Source of the DNA: Clostridia bacterium
GTDB lineage: Bacteria > Bacillota > Clostridia > Oscillospirales > Acutalibacteraceae
Assembly (NCBI GenBank): GCA_017428525.1
Contig: JAFRQQ010000025.1
Span: 1-43,083, forward strand
Reading direction: 5' to 3'
Length of the DNA stretch: 43,083 nt
A model generated the notes under the pieces. The model did not search any database. It had not been told where the DNA came from and worked only from the letters and a program-made list of their open reading frames with translations. Below, one piece after another: positions 8,049-15,777 of this stretch (position 1 is its first letter; each line of letters begins with the position of its first letter). The translations under genes were made by a program, and so were the position numbers.

Positions 8049-8072
8049 GTTCAGGTCCTTATTCCCCAGCCA
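8049..8072 (+). repeat. Second, imperfect copy of the tRNA-Gln 3' end
   Basis: By hand alignment, 21 of 24 bases match the T-loop-to-CCA end of the tRNA. The last 13 bases (TATTCCCCAGCCA) are identical to 7914-7926. There is no 5' half, so this is not a tRNA gene. The copy lies about 130 bases downstream and is again followed by a hairpin terminator. Its 5' end overlaps a palindrome (CTGAACGC-AAC-GCGTTCAG, 8036-8054). It could be the scar of an element integrated at the tRNA 3' end, or the remnant of a deleted tandem tRNA. Confidence 0.6.
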
Positions 8073-8075
8073 GGA

Positions 8076-8103
8076 AAAAGCACTGCGGTTACAGTGCTTT
8101 TTT
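8076..8103 (+). terminator. Intrinsic terminator after the tRNA 3' remnant
   Basis: AAAAGCACTG pairs with CAGTGCTTTT around a 6-base loop and is followed by more T. It mirrors the arrangement of the intact tRNA with its terminator. Confidence 0.75.
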
Positions 8104-8130
8104 CAACGAAATCCGTCAGCGGCGGATAAA

Positions 8131-8197
8131 ATCCCGCTTCGCGGGATGAAGGACGATTATCATTTCATTGTGCCAACGCCGGCGGTTCAGCCGCCGG
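8131..8197 (+). repeat. Two short perfect hairpins upstream of the peptidase gene
   Basis: ATCCCGC-TTC-GCGGGAT (8131-8147) and CCGGCGG-TTCAG-CCGCCGG (8179-8197). The second ends four bases before the GGGAGGA ribosome site of the next gene. Neither has a T-run. They may fold in the 5' leader and affect translation, or belong to the wider cluster of palindromes after the tRNA (also CGCTGCGCAGCG at 7985-7996). Confidence 0.4.
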
Positions 8198-8214
8198 TCC
8201 GGGAGGAATGACGT

Positions 8215-9141
8215 ATGGAAAAAATACAGCTGTTTGCCAAAGCGGTCGTGCTGCTGCTGAGCATCATCAGCGGCTTCTTCGGCGGTCTGATCCCCCACAG
8301 GGCCGATCGGTATTATTCGGAGGAAGAGATCGAACAGTTCACTGCCGTGAGCGAAGCCGCGTATCCCGCGGGTATGATCATCGCGATCGGCGGGGGGTTC
8401 GATTCGGAAGACACGTTCCGCCCCATTCTGGAGCGCAGCCTTGCCCACGTGCACAAGGAGCATCCGCATATGCTGTTCGTCCCCACGGCAAGCCATGACG
8501 AATACGCGGAAAACGACGCCATCCTTACCCGGTTCGCCTCTGCCGGCTGCACCACCGAAGTGCTGCTGGTCAGCAAGGAGACCGCGCAGGCGGCTGCGGA
8601 AAAGTTCGCCCGGGCGGATATCGTTTATGCCACCGGCGGGAGCCTGAAATTTCTGACCGAAAACTGGTCTGAAAAGGGCGTTTTCGAGGCGGCGGACGCG
8701 GCGCTCAAACGCGGTGCGGTCCTCATGGGCTCCAGCTCCGGCGCCATGTGCTGGGCGGACAAGGGCTGGGATGACACCGAAGCGGACACCTTCCGCATCA
8801 TTCACCACAGCCCCTTCGTGGGGATGGGCCCGGGCTTTGCGTACTACGACTGCGCCGGCCTGCTGCCGTTCTGTCTCACGCCGCACTATGACAGCATCAA
8901 CTGGCGGGCTTACACCTATGAAGCGCAGGACGCCGATTATCCCTCCGTCTGCATCGAAAACGGCGCAGCGCTGGTCTATGATGGCGGCCGCTACAGCGTG
9001 CTGTCCGACGCCGAAACCCCGACCTGTTCGGTCTTTCTCTTCCACCCTGCCCGGGGGATCCGGTTCGTCAACCTGCGGCAGGACGCAATGCTTGCCGCCG
9101 TGGCGGACGGCGAGATCCGCACCCAACGCGCAAACGGATGA
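8215..9141 (+). CDS. S51-family peptidase-like protein with N-terminal membrane segment
   Basis: 308 residues. From about residue 52 it matches the dipeptidase E/cyanophycinase family (peptidase S51, a class I amidotransferase-like fold): MIIAIGGGFDSEDTFRPILE, then HMLFVPTASHDEY, ADIVYATGGSLKFLTENW and the nucleophile elbow MGSSSGAMCWADKG, where Ser174 takes the place of the catalytic serine. The later LLPFCLTPHYDSINW may supply the histidine. S51 enzymes cleave Asp-X dipeptides or cyanophycin; the substrate here is unknown. Unlike the soluble family members, it begins with a hydrophobic stretch (about 5-27, AKAVVLLLSIISGFFGGLIP) that could be an uncleaved anchor. Start supported by GGGAGGA 7 bases upstream. 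Confidence 0.85.
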   Translation: MEKIQLFAKAVVLLLSIISGFFGGLIPHRADRYYSEEEIEQFTAVSEAAYPAGMIIAIGGGFDSEDTFRPILERSLAHVHKEHPHMLFVPTASHDEYAENDAILTRFASAGCTTEVLLVSKETAQAAAEKFARADIVYATGGSLKFLTENWSEKGVFEAADAALKRGAVLMGSSSGAMCWADKGWDDTEADTFRIIHHSPFVGMGPGFAYYDCAGLLPFCLTPHYDSINWRAYTYEAQDADYPSVCIENGAALVYDGGRYSVLSDAETPTCSVFLFHPARGIRFVNLRQDAMLAAVADGEIRTQRANG

Positions 9142-9256
9142 CGGGCAATCCCACGCTGATCCGTGTGGCCTGACAGCATTCAAGCGCCCGGCAGTTAAGA
9201 ATCATAACATGAAAATCCATAAATAATCGACGGTCAATTTTTACTATTGCACAGAC

Positions 9257-9292
9257 AAAAACCGACCCGTTTTTCGACGGGCCGGTTTTTTT
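9257..9292 (+). terminator. Intrinsic terminator between convergent genes
   Basis: AAAAACCGACCCG and CGGGCCGGTTTTTTT form a stem with one mismatch and a T-run on both strands. It can therefore end both the peptidase transcript and the opposing glycosidase transcript. Confidence 0.75.
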
Positions 9293-9333
9293 GCCTTGCA
9301 ACAGTCATTTCCCCCGCAGCGGCGGAGCGAAGC

Positions 9334-11550
9334 TTATTTCAATGTGATCGTAAGCTCTTCCGGCGTGCCGGCATAGGAGAGCAGCACGGTGCGGCTGAGC
9401 GGGTCGTATTCGGCGCCGACGGCAACGGCCGTTCCGCTTTTCAGCTTTCCTTCGGCCGCTTTGACCGCAAAGGGCACGCGCAGGCGGGTGTAGGTGTTCA
9501 CGTCCTCGGTGCCTTTCACGGTCAGGGAAACGCTTCCCTCCGCCGCGTCGAGCGACAGCACGCGCGCCGAGGTGCCGATCACGCGCAGGTCTTCCTGTTC
9601 GATGGCCGCGAAATCAAAGAGCAGCGCGTTTTCATCGGGCGCGATCGTTTTTTCGGTGCATATTTTGTATTTGATGTCAAACATATCGGCGAACAGGCCG
9701 GAAAGCTTCAGCGGCGCGTCACAAACGCTTTCATCCAGCACCGCGGCCGGAAGATACGGGCCGCGCCGGACGGAAATCGCGTTCTGATACTGCCACGCCC
9801 CGCCGTCCTTTCCGATCACACACGCAAACAGGTCGCGCAGCGCGTCGGCGTTTTCCTTTGAGAACGTGATCTCGGCCGGATTGACAAACCACACCGCCGC
9901 GAAGCCGTTCCCGACGCTGTAGACCTCTCTGTCCTTCGGCGCGTCGATGCCGAGCATCTCAAACAGATGCTCCGCCGCCGAGGGATACTTCACCTTTGAG
10001 GAATTCCACCAGCTTCTGATCCGATGATAAGGATCGCTGCCGTCGCCGACATAAATCAGCTTCCCGCCGCCCTTCACCCAGGAGGCGAGCGCGTTGTTGA
10101 TATCGGGATAATCCGGCTTCATGAATTCATAGCTCAGAAGCAGGACGTCATAGTCGTCGAGATAGCCGTTGTAGCGCCGGATATTGTCAAGGGAAACGGG
10201 CCGGACCGGCATGCCGTATTTCAGCAGGGGCAGGCACAGGCCGTAGAATGACGGGAAGGTGCTGCTGCGGATATATTCCCGCATCAGCCGCTCGTCGCCC
10301 GCGCCCTTGAAGAGCTGCTCTTTAAAGGCGGTCTTGAGCTTCTCCGAATCGGAAATCACCGTCGCGTCCGCCGAGGGAGCCGCGGGGGGCTCAATGACGC
10401 TGTCGGAGTAATCTCTCTGGAACAGCGCGGTATCGCTCAGCAGCACGCCCGTTCTGATATCGCTGTCCGCTTCCGAAAGCGGAATATCGCCGAGGGTCTG
10501 GAACACGGAGCAGATCAGCGTCGCGTAATCCGCGGGGATCGTCTTCGCGTCGGGCGAATTCGAGGGGTATTTCTTATAGAAGACGCGGTTGGGCCAGGGG
10601 CAGACCTCGTAGGTGTTGACCTTCGGATGCAGGAGCGAGGCCACGACGGTCTTCAGGTAGTTGTATTGATAATTCTCCCAGGTGAAGATTTCGTTGTCCT
10701 CGATCGGGTCGTGCAGGAACCACATCCGTCTGCCGGTGCCCTTGATCAGCTCCTGCATGATGCCGTATTCCAGATACGCCGTTTCAAATGTACGCTCCTT
10801 GATCACGCCGTCCAGCGGGGTCGGCTCGCGGGAGGTGCCCGTCCAGATCTGCGCGATATAGCCGTCGACGGCCGGGCAATCCGACAGCATGCCCTCCGGA
10901 CTGACGATTTTCCACTGTGTGTAGTTCAGGAGGCTGTGGGTCGGCACGTAAAACCGCAGGGCGCGGCCGTATTTTGTCAGGGCATATTCTTTCAGCGCGG
11001 AGCTGACTCTGTCGATCGTCCTGCGGTAGAGGTAGGATTTGAGCTTCGCCGCGCGGTAGCGCGCGTCCTCGCTTTCATGGGGCGGACGCCAGTCCTCTCT
11101 GTAATAAAGCTTGTATTCTCGCTTGAACGCCTCGGAATAGCCGCCTCTGTCCCAGAATTCCGGCTCCTCGACGTGGATGGCTTCGGCGCCGAAGTCGACG
11201 GCCGCCTTCAGCCGCTCGGTGATATAATCGGCGAAGGAAATCGTCGGCACCATGTACGGCGTATCCGTGCCGTGGAGGATTTTCGTGCCGAAGCGGTCCA
11301 CTTGCGCCTCATCCCAGTGGTCTTTTCCGTCCCACTTGCCGTAGAGATAATCCACATAGCCGCCCCACGCGATGCCAACCATGACATGAATCACATAGCC
11401 GTGTTTTTTATACTCGGCAATCCGTTCGCAGGTCGAATCGTTGATGCCGTAAACCATAACGACGTCGGTGTTGATATTGTCTTTTCCGGACCAGAACGCC
11501 GACTGCTGAAAGCTGGTCAGCTCCTCGCTTCTGTCTCTCAAATATGCCAT
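9334..11550 (-). CDS. Putative clan-A glycosidase-like protein of unassigned family
   Basis: 738 residues, no signal peptide, so cytoplasmic. The N-terminal ~370 residues look like a TIM-barrel glycosidase: YGINDSTCERIAEYKKHGY (strand-helix start), FGAEAIHVEEPEFWDRGG (Glu pair near 128-131, possible acid/base) and SDCPAVDGYIAQIWTG. Around 440-570 a segment resembles the glutamine-amidotransferase-like domain of GH42-type beta-galactosidases (YDVLLLSYEFMKPDYPDI, then WVKGGGKLIYVGDG). The C-terminal ~150 residues are beta-rich. I cannot place it in a named GH family, nor identify the second catalytic carboxylate. Start: AAGGAG lies 8 bases before the ATG; a GTG two codons upstream is too close to that site. 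It is divergent from the GH28 fusion gene, with facing promoters, so the two are probably co-regulated. Confidence 0.7.
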   Translation of the reverse strand: MAYLRDRSEELTSFQQSAFWSGKDNINTDVVMVYGINDSTCERIAEYKKHGYVIHVMVGIAWGGYVDYLYGKWDGKDHWDEAQVDRFGTKILHGTDTPYMVPTISFADYITERLKAAVDFGAEAIHVEEPEFWDRGGYSEAFKREYKLYYREDWRPPHESEDARYRAAKLKSYLYRRTIDRVSSALKEYALTKYGRALRFYVPTHSLLNYTQWKIVSPEGMLSDCPAVDGYIAQIWTGTSREPTPLDGVIKERTFETAYLEYGIMQELIKGTGRRMWFLHDPIEDNEIFTWENYQYNYLKTVVASLLHPKVNTYEVCPWPNRVFYKKYPSNSPDAKTIPADYATLICSVFQTLGDIPLSEADSDIRTGVLLSDTALFQRDYSDSVIEPPAAPSADATVISDSEKLKTAFKEQLFKGAGDERLMREYIRSSTFPSFYGLCLPLLKYGMPVRPVSLDNIRRYNGYLDDYDVLLLSYEFMKPDYPDINNALASWVKGGGKLIYVGDGSDPYHRIRSWWNSSKVKYPSAAEHLFEMLGIDAPKDREVYSVGNGFAAVWFVNPAEITFSKENADALRDLFACVIGKDGGAWQYQNAISVRRGPYLPAAVLDESVCDAPLKLSGLFADMFDIKYKICTEKTIAPDENALLFDFAAIEQEDLRVIGTSARVLSLDAAEGSVSLTVKGTEDVNTYTRLRVPFAVKAAEGKLKSGTAVAVGAEYDPLSRTVLLSYAGTPEELTITLK

Positions 11551-11595
11551 ACGCACATCTCCTTACGTTCTTTCGCTTGTTCGGGCTCCGCTGTT

Positions 11596-11624
11596 ATGAT
11601 ACCATACTATCCCGATGATATCAA
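11596..11624 (-). promoter_or_regulatory. Promoter of the unassigned glycosidase gene
   Basis: Minus strand TTGATA, 17 bases, TATCAT, 46 bases before the ATG. Two copies of TATCCCGAT (11608-11616 and 11625-11633, 17 bases apart) overlap or adjoin its -35 region, possible binding sites for a regulator. Confidence 0.6.
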
Positions 11625-11652
11625 TATCCCGATTGAAATATGTTGACAGCGA

Positions 11653-11681
11653 TTGAAATTGCGCCGGAAATATGCTAAAAT
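11653..11681 (+). promoter_or_regulatory. Promoter of the GNAT-GH28 operon
   Basis: TTGAAA, 17 bases, TAAAAT, about 47 bases before the ATG. Its -35 box lies 28 bases from that of the divergent promoter. An 11-base palindrome TTGAC-A-GTCAA (11692-11702) sits just after the expected transcription start and could be an operator. Confidence 0.6.
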
Positions 11682-11728
11682 CATAGCTGTATTGACAGTC
11701 AACGCTGACGAAAGAAAGAAGCTGAAGT

Positions 11729-13840
11729 ATGAGCAGTCTGAAAATGTATAACTTCGCCCCGCAGGCGCGCGGCCTTGCCGTCCCGGACGGCTTTTCGATC
11801 GTTCGGTTCAAAGAGGAATCGGAGATCGAGGACTGGCTGTATATCTGCCGCGACGGTCTGATCTCGCCGGACTGCGGCGCCGAAAAATTCCGCTGTGAGC
11901 TTGTCGAGCTCGACGGCCCCGATCCCTACAGGGATACGTATTTCATCGTCGACGACGCCGACGGAAAGAAGATGGCGACCTTTACGATCGTGCCGGATAT
12001 GTGGTCGACCGGCATGGGATATATCCACATGGTCGCGGTCCGGCATGAATACCGCGGGCGCGGCTTCGGGCGCTTCATCGCAGACTACTGCCTGCAGAAG
12101 CTCATCGAGATGGGGAAGGAGAAACTCTTCCTTCTGACGGGCGACGCGCGGCTTCCCGCGCTGGCCACCTATCTCAAGGCGGGGTTTCTGCCGGTCAACT
12201 ATATCGACGAGAACCGCTTTGATATGGTGGATCGCTGGCAGGCCGTTGCGGACGCGCTCGGCCTTGACAGCCTGCAGCTTCTGAACGACGACGGCACGCG
12301 GATGCAAACGCTTCATAAGCAGCGAAAAGCGGTCGTGACCGACGAGGGCGCCGCCGGCGACGGCAAAACCGACGACCGGGCGGCCATTCAGCGCGCGATC
12401 GACAAGATCGCGGCGGCGGGCGGCGGCATTGTCGAGCTGCCGGCGGGAAAGACCTTCCTTTCCGGTGGCCTGTTTCTGCGCAGCGGCGTGACGCTGCACT
12501 TCGGCGACGGCGCGCAGCTAAAGCAGAATCCCGATCCCGACGGCTACGTCCGCCCCGAGGGCGACCGGCTGGTCCCCTACCGCCCCGGCTACGGCCACAA
12601 CAAATATCCCGACATCAAATGGAGCCACCTCTGGTATTATAATTATCCCCTGCTGTTTGCGGGAGAAGGCGTGCACGACGTGCGGATCACGGGCCGCGGA
12701 ACGATTCGCATGATGGCGGATGACGAGCCGGAAAAGATTCTGAAAATCTGCCCGATCGGGTTTTACCGCGTGCGCAATTTTGAAGTTTCCGGCATTGAAA
12801 TCACCGATTACCACTCCTACGCCATGATGCCCTTCACCTGCGAAAACGGGCTGATCAGAGACGTCGTCATCCACAACTGGAGTCACGGCAACGGCGACGG
12901 CGTGTGCATGATGAACTGCCGCAACATGCGCGTGCACGGCTGCCGCATGTTTACGGGAGACGATTCGGTTTATATCTTTTCCTCCTACCGCGATCCGCGC
13001 GGCGGCGGCTGGTGGAGCTCCGACGAACCGCAGGCCTCGGAAAACATCGAAATCGATCATAACGACCTCAAATCGGACCACTGCAAGGCCTTCGGCATGA
13101 TCCTCTGGGGGATCGACTGCCCGGATCTTGAAAAGGTCGAGGTCCGGAACGTCTATGTGCACGACAACCATTTCCAGACGATGGGCAATTGGCTTTATAA
13201 CCCCTATACGACAAAAGCGGGCTGCCCGCCCGTCACGCACGTCCGGTTTGAAAACAACCGGATCGACGCCATCGAGCCGAATTTCTTTGAAACGCAGATC
13301 AGCGACATGAACTATTTCCATTCGAGCCGCGAACTCCACAACGGGGATTTCGGCGACGGCAGGGTCTTCTGGGTCTTCCGCCGCAATCGGAACGATGATT
13401 CCGTCGGCATCGACCGGGAGAGCGACACGGAAAACGGCGTCTGCGGTTATCTCGCGCATCTGGACGAGGGCGACGCCGCGCTGTATCAGGGCGTCTATAT
13501 CCGCGCCGGCGAACCCTGCGCGCTCTGGGCAAGGGTGCGCACGAGCGGCGTGCGGTGCCGCCTCTTTGTGCGGGAGCTCGACAGCGGCGCGCTGACGGCT
13601 TCGCTTGATTTTGATAACACAGAATGGAAAAAACTCGCGCTCAGCTTTACGGTCCCGAAGGACGCGAATTATCACGTCGGCATCGAAAGCGCGGAAACAG
13701 CCGCGGGAAACGCCGAGCTCGACGAGCTGCGCCTTTTGGGCAACTGCGACGCGGCGTTCGGTTACAAATTCGTCGGCATGGATCCCTGCCGCGACTGGAA
13801 GCCGCTGTATTTCTATGACGAGACGCTTTGGAGAGACTGA
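11729..13840 (+). CDS. GNAT acetyltransferase - GH28 polygalacturonase - CBM-like fusion
   Basis: 703 residues in one uninterrupted frame. Residues ~20-175 are a GNAT acetyltransferase: MVAVRHEYRGRGFGRFIADY contains the acetyl-CoA loop R-G-R-G-F-G, followed by ATYLKAGFLPVNY. Residues ~198-530 are a GH28-type right-handed beta-helix: DEGAAGDGKTDDRAAIQRAI and GGGIVELPAGKTFLSGGL are the pectate-lyase-superfamily opening; NWSHGNGDGVC (388-391 in place of the usual NTDG) and FTGDDSVYIFSS (409-412) carry the catalytic aspartates. Residues ~545-700 resemble a CBM4/9-type sandwich (DEGDAALYQGVYIRAGEPCA). GH28 enzymes hydrolyse galacturonan or rhamnogalacturonan. No signal peptide: it would act inside the cell on imported oligomers. 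Substrate and the job of the GNAT part are unknown. Confidence 0.85.
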   Translation: MSSLKMYNFAPQARGLAVPDGFSIVRFKEESEIEDWLYICRDGLISPDCGAEKFRCELVELDGPDPYRDTYFIVDDADGKKMATFTIVPDMWSTGMGYIHMVAVRHEYRGRGFGRFIADYCLQKLIEMGKEKLFLLTGDARLPALATYLKAGFLPVNYIDENRFDMVDRWQAVADALGLDSLQLLNDDGTRMQTLHKQRKAVVTDEGAAGDGKTDDRAAIQRAIDKIAAAGGGIVELPAGKTFLSGGLFLRSGVTLHFGDGAQLKQNPDPDGYVRPEGDRLVPYRPGYGHNKYPDIKWSHLWYYNYPLLFAGEGVHDVRITGRGTIRMMADDEPEKILKICPIGFYRVRNFEVSGIEITDYHSYAMMPFTCENGLIRDVVIHNWSHGNGDGVCMMNCRNMRVHGCRMFTGDDSVYIFSSYRDPRGGGWWSSDEPQASENIEIDHNDLKSDHCKAFGMILWGIDCPDLEKVEVRNVYVHDNHFQTMGNWLYNPYTTKAGCPPVTHVRFENNRIDAIEPNFFETQISDMNYFHSSRELHNGDFGDGRVFWVFRRNRNDDSVGIDRESDTENGVCGYLAHLDEGDAALYQGVYIRAGEPCALWARVRTSGVRCRLFVRELDSGALTASLDFDNTEWKKLALSFTVPKDANYHVGIESAETAAGNAELDELRLLGNCDAAFGYKFVGMDPCRDWKPLYFYDETLWRD

Positions 13841-13861
13841 TTCTGATCTGAGGTGACGCAG

Positions 13862-14866
13862 ATGAAGAAAGAAATCAAGCTGCAATTCAAAAACGGCAAA
13901 TTCAGAATCCTGACGCTGTCCGATACCCATGTGATCGCAAACGGCGACCGGCGACTCACGCGCGATATCGACGCGATCGTCGAAGCGATCAAGCCCGATC
14001 TGGTGCTGTATCTCGGCGATCAGGTGTGGAAAAGCGCGGCGGAAAATGCCGACACCCTGCGGGCGGCGCTCCGCATGCAGACAGATCCCGTGGAAGCGCG
14101 CGGCATCCCGTGGGCGCATGTGTTCGGCAATCATGACCGTGAAAAAGGATTCCGGAACGAAGATCAGGAGGCGGTCTATGAGGAATTCCCGCACTGCCTT
14201 TCCGAAGCCGGTCCGGACGAGGTTGACGGCACGGGGAATTACATGCTGCCCGTCTATGACGGCGCGGGCGAAAAAATCGTGTATGCCGTCTGGGCGCTGG
14301 ACAGCCACAGCGGCTTCATGGACTTTGTGAAAAAGCACGGACTGAAGGAAGACCCGTGGTTTTACAGCTTTCCGGAGCCGCTCTCGGGCGGCGTGCATGC
14401 GCCCGGCTACGATATGCCGCATTTCAGCCAGGTGCTCTGGTACTGGAATCAATCGATCGCACTGGAGCGCAGGCAGGGTGCGAAGGTGCCGGGGCTGATG
14501 GTCATGCACCAGCCCATGCCGGAATATACGATTCCTTATAAGAATCCCGCGCAGACAAACTATCGCGGGAATATGCGCGAATCCGTCGGCACAGGCAATT
14601 ACAATTCCGGCCTCTTCGGCGCCGTCGTCGAGCGCGGAGACGTGAAAACGGTGATCAGCGGTCACGACCACATCAACGACTGGCAGGCCGAATATCTCGG
14701 CGTGACGCTGGCCTATGACGCGGGACTGAGCTACGACAACTACTGCGACGACGACCTGCGCGGCGGCCGCGTGGTCGAGATCGACGAGAGCGACCCGTGG
14801 CACGTGAAAACCTATATGGTGCGCGCGTCCGATTACGTTGCGGATTACCCCGGCGAAAAAATGTGA
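13862..14866 (+). CDS. Cytoplasmic calcineurin-like metallophosphoesterase
   Basis: 334 residues. All metal-binding motifs of the family are present: LSDTH (D21, H23), YLGDQVW (D53), FGNHD (89-92), MVMHQPMPEY, and SGHDHINDW near the C-terminus. Two metal ions in such a site hydrolyse phosphomonoesters or diesters; the substrate is not readable. It resembles the purple-acid-phosphatase-like group often found in carbohydrate loci. No signal peptide. Start: GAGGTG lies 7 bases before the ATG; a GTG three codons upstream overlaps that site. It follows the GH28 fusion by 21 bases and precedes the serine hydrolase by 12, so it belongs to one transcript. Confidence 0.88.
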   Translation: MKKEIKLQFKNGKFRILTLSDTHVIANGDRRLTRDIDAIVEAIKPDLVLYLGDQVWKSAAENADTLRAALRMQTDPVEARGIPWAHVFGNHDREKGFRNEDQEAVYEEFPHCLSEAGPDEVDGTGNYMLPVYDGAGEKIVYAVWALDSHSGFMDFVKKHGLKEDPWFYSFPEPLSGGVHAPGYDMPHFSQVLWYWNQSIALERRQGAKVPGLMVMHQPMPEYTIPYKNPAQTNYRGNMRESVGTGNYNSGLFGAVVERGDVKTVISGHDHINDWQAEYLGVTLAYDAGLSYDNYCDDDLRGGRVVEIDESDPWHVKTYMVRASDYVADYPGEKM

Positions 14867-14878
14867 GAGGTGAAATAC

Positions 14879-15775
14879 ATGCTGGCAAACAAAAGTCTTC
14901 GCGAGATCCCGTTTCTTTATGACGCGGTGATGCGCGAGTGTGAGATCGACCCGATGTATGACGCGGCGCTGATCAAAGACGACACGATCTACTTCTGGCA
15001 TTACAAAAACTGCAACAACGCAAACAACGGGCATTCCACGACGAAGCTCTTTATCGACAGCTGCGTCGGCATTCTTTCCGACCGGGGGCTGCTCGACGTC
15101 AAGGCGCCCGTGACGTCGTTTTTCACAAAGGGCGAGCTGCCCGCGGCGATCGACCCGAAGTGGAACAAGGTGACCGTCCACGACGCGATGCGTCACCGCA
15201 TGGGCATCGACGTTGTGCCCTACGGCGTTGACGAGGACGACGATATCGAAAAAATCGGCAGGGATTTTCTGGGCTATGTGTTTTCTCTGGACCTGCCGTA
15301 TCCGCCCGATGAATATTACCGCTATTCCGACGCGGCGTATTATCTTCTGTCGCGGATCATCGCAAGCGTGGCGGGCGAACCCTGCCAGGACTTCATGTTT
15401 AAAAACCTGCTGCAGCCGCTTGATTTCAGGCAGTGGGCGACCGCGGTCTGCCCCCAAGGCCACATGATCGGCGGCGGCGGCTTCTTCACGCGAGCCGACG
15501 ATATGGCAAAGCTGCCCTACGTTTACGCAAACGGCGGCGTCTATGACGGAAAGCGCATCCTTTCGGAGCGCTGGACGCGCCTCGCCATTGAGAATCAGTA
15601 TGCGCTCGACGAGCACCGGGACACCGGCTCTTACTATAAAACCGGCGCGATGGGGCAGGGCGTGATTTTCAAAGACAACGCCGCATTCGCGTGGCACGGC
15701 TGCTCGCCGGAGGACGGCGGCCACCGCACGACGCGCCTGTTTGACGCATTCTGTGACTATCTTGCGGAGGCGTGA
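14879..15775 (+). CDS. Beta-lactamase-fold serine hydrolase (class C type)
   Basis: 298 residues. The catalytic SxxK is HSTTK (Ser53, Lys56), the second motif YxN-type is YSD (149-151), and a terminal HGCSPED takes the place of KTG. Intermediate family sequences fit: VTVHDAMRHRMGID and GGGGFFTRADDMAKLPYVYA. This family includes class C beta-lactamases, DD-peptidases and many esterases. Without a signal peptide, and inside a carbohydrate operon, an esterase that removes acyl groups from imported glycosides is the likeliest role (inference). Start: GAGAGG lies 8 bases upstream; the stop is followed two bases later by the next ATG. Confidence 0.87.
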   Translation: MLANKSLREIPFLYDAVMRECEIDPMYDAALIKDDTIYFWHYKNCNNANNGHSTTKLFIDSCVGILSDRGLLDVKAPVTSFFTKGELPAAIDPKWNKVTVHDAMRHRMGIDVVPYGVDEDDDIEKIGRDFLGYVFSLDLPYPPDEYYRYSDAAYYLLSRIIASVAGEPCQDFMFKNLLQPLDFRQWATAVCPQGHMIGGGGFFTRADDMAKLPYVYANGGVYDGKRILSERWTRLAIENQYALDEHRDTGSYYKTGAMGQGVIFKDNAAFAWHGCSPEDGGHRTTRLFDAFCDYLAEA

Positions 15776-15777
15776 CC

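Noticed and set aside
8049..8072. A second tRNA gene
   Set aside because: Only the 3' T-arm and acceptor strand remain; no D-arm, anticodon arm or 5' acceptor can be folded upstream.
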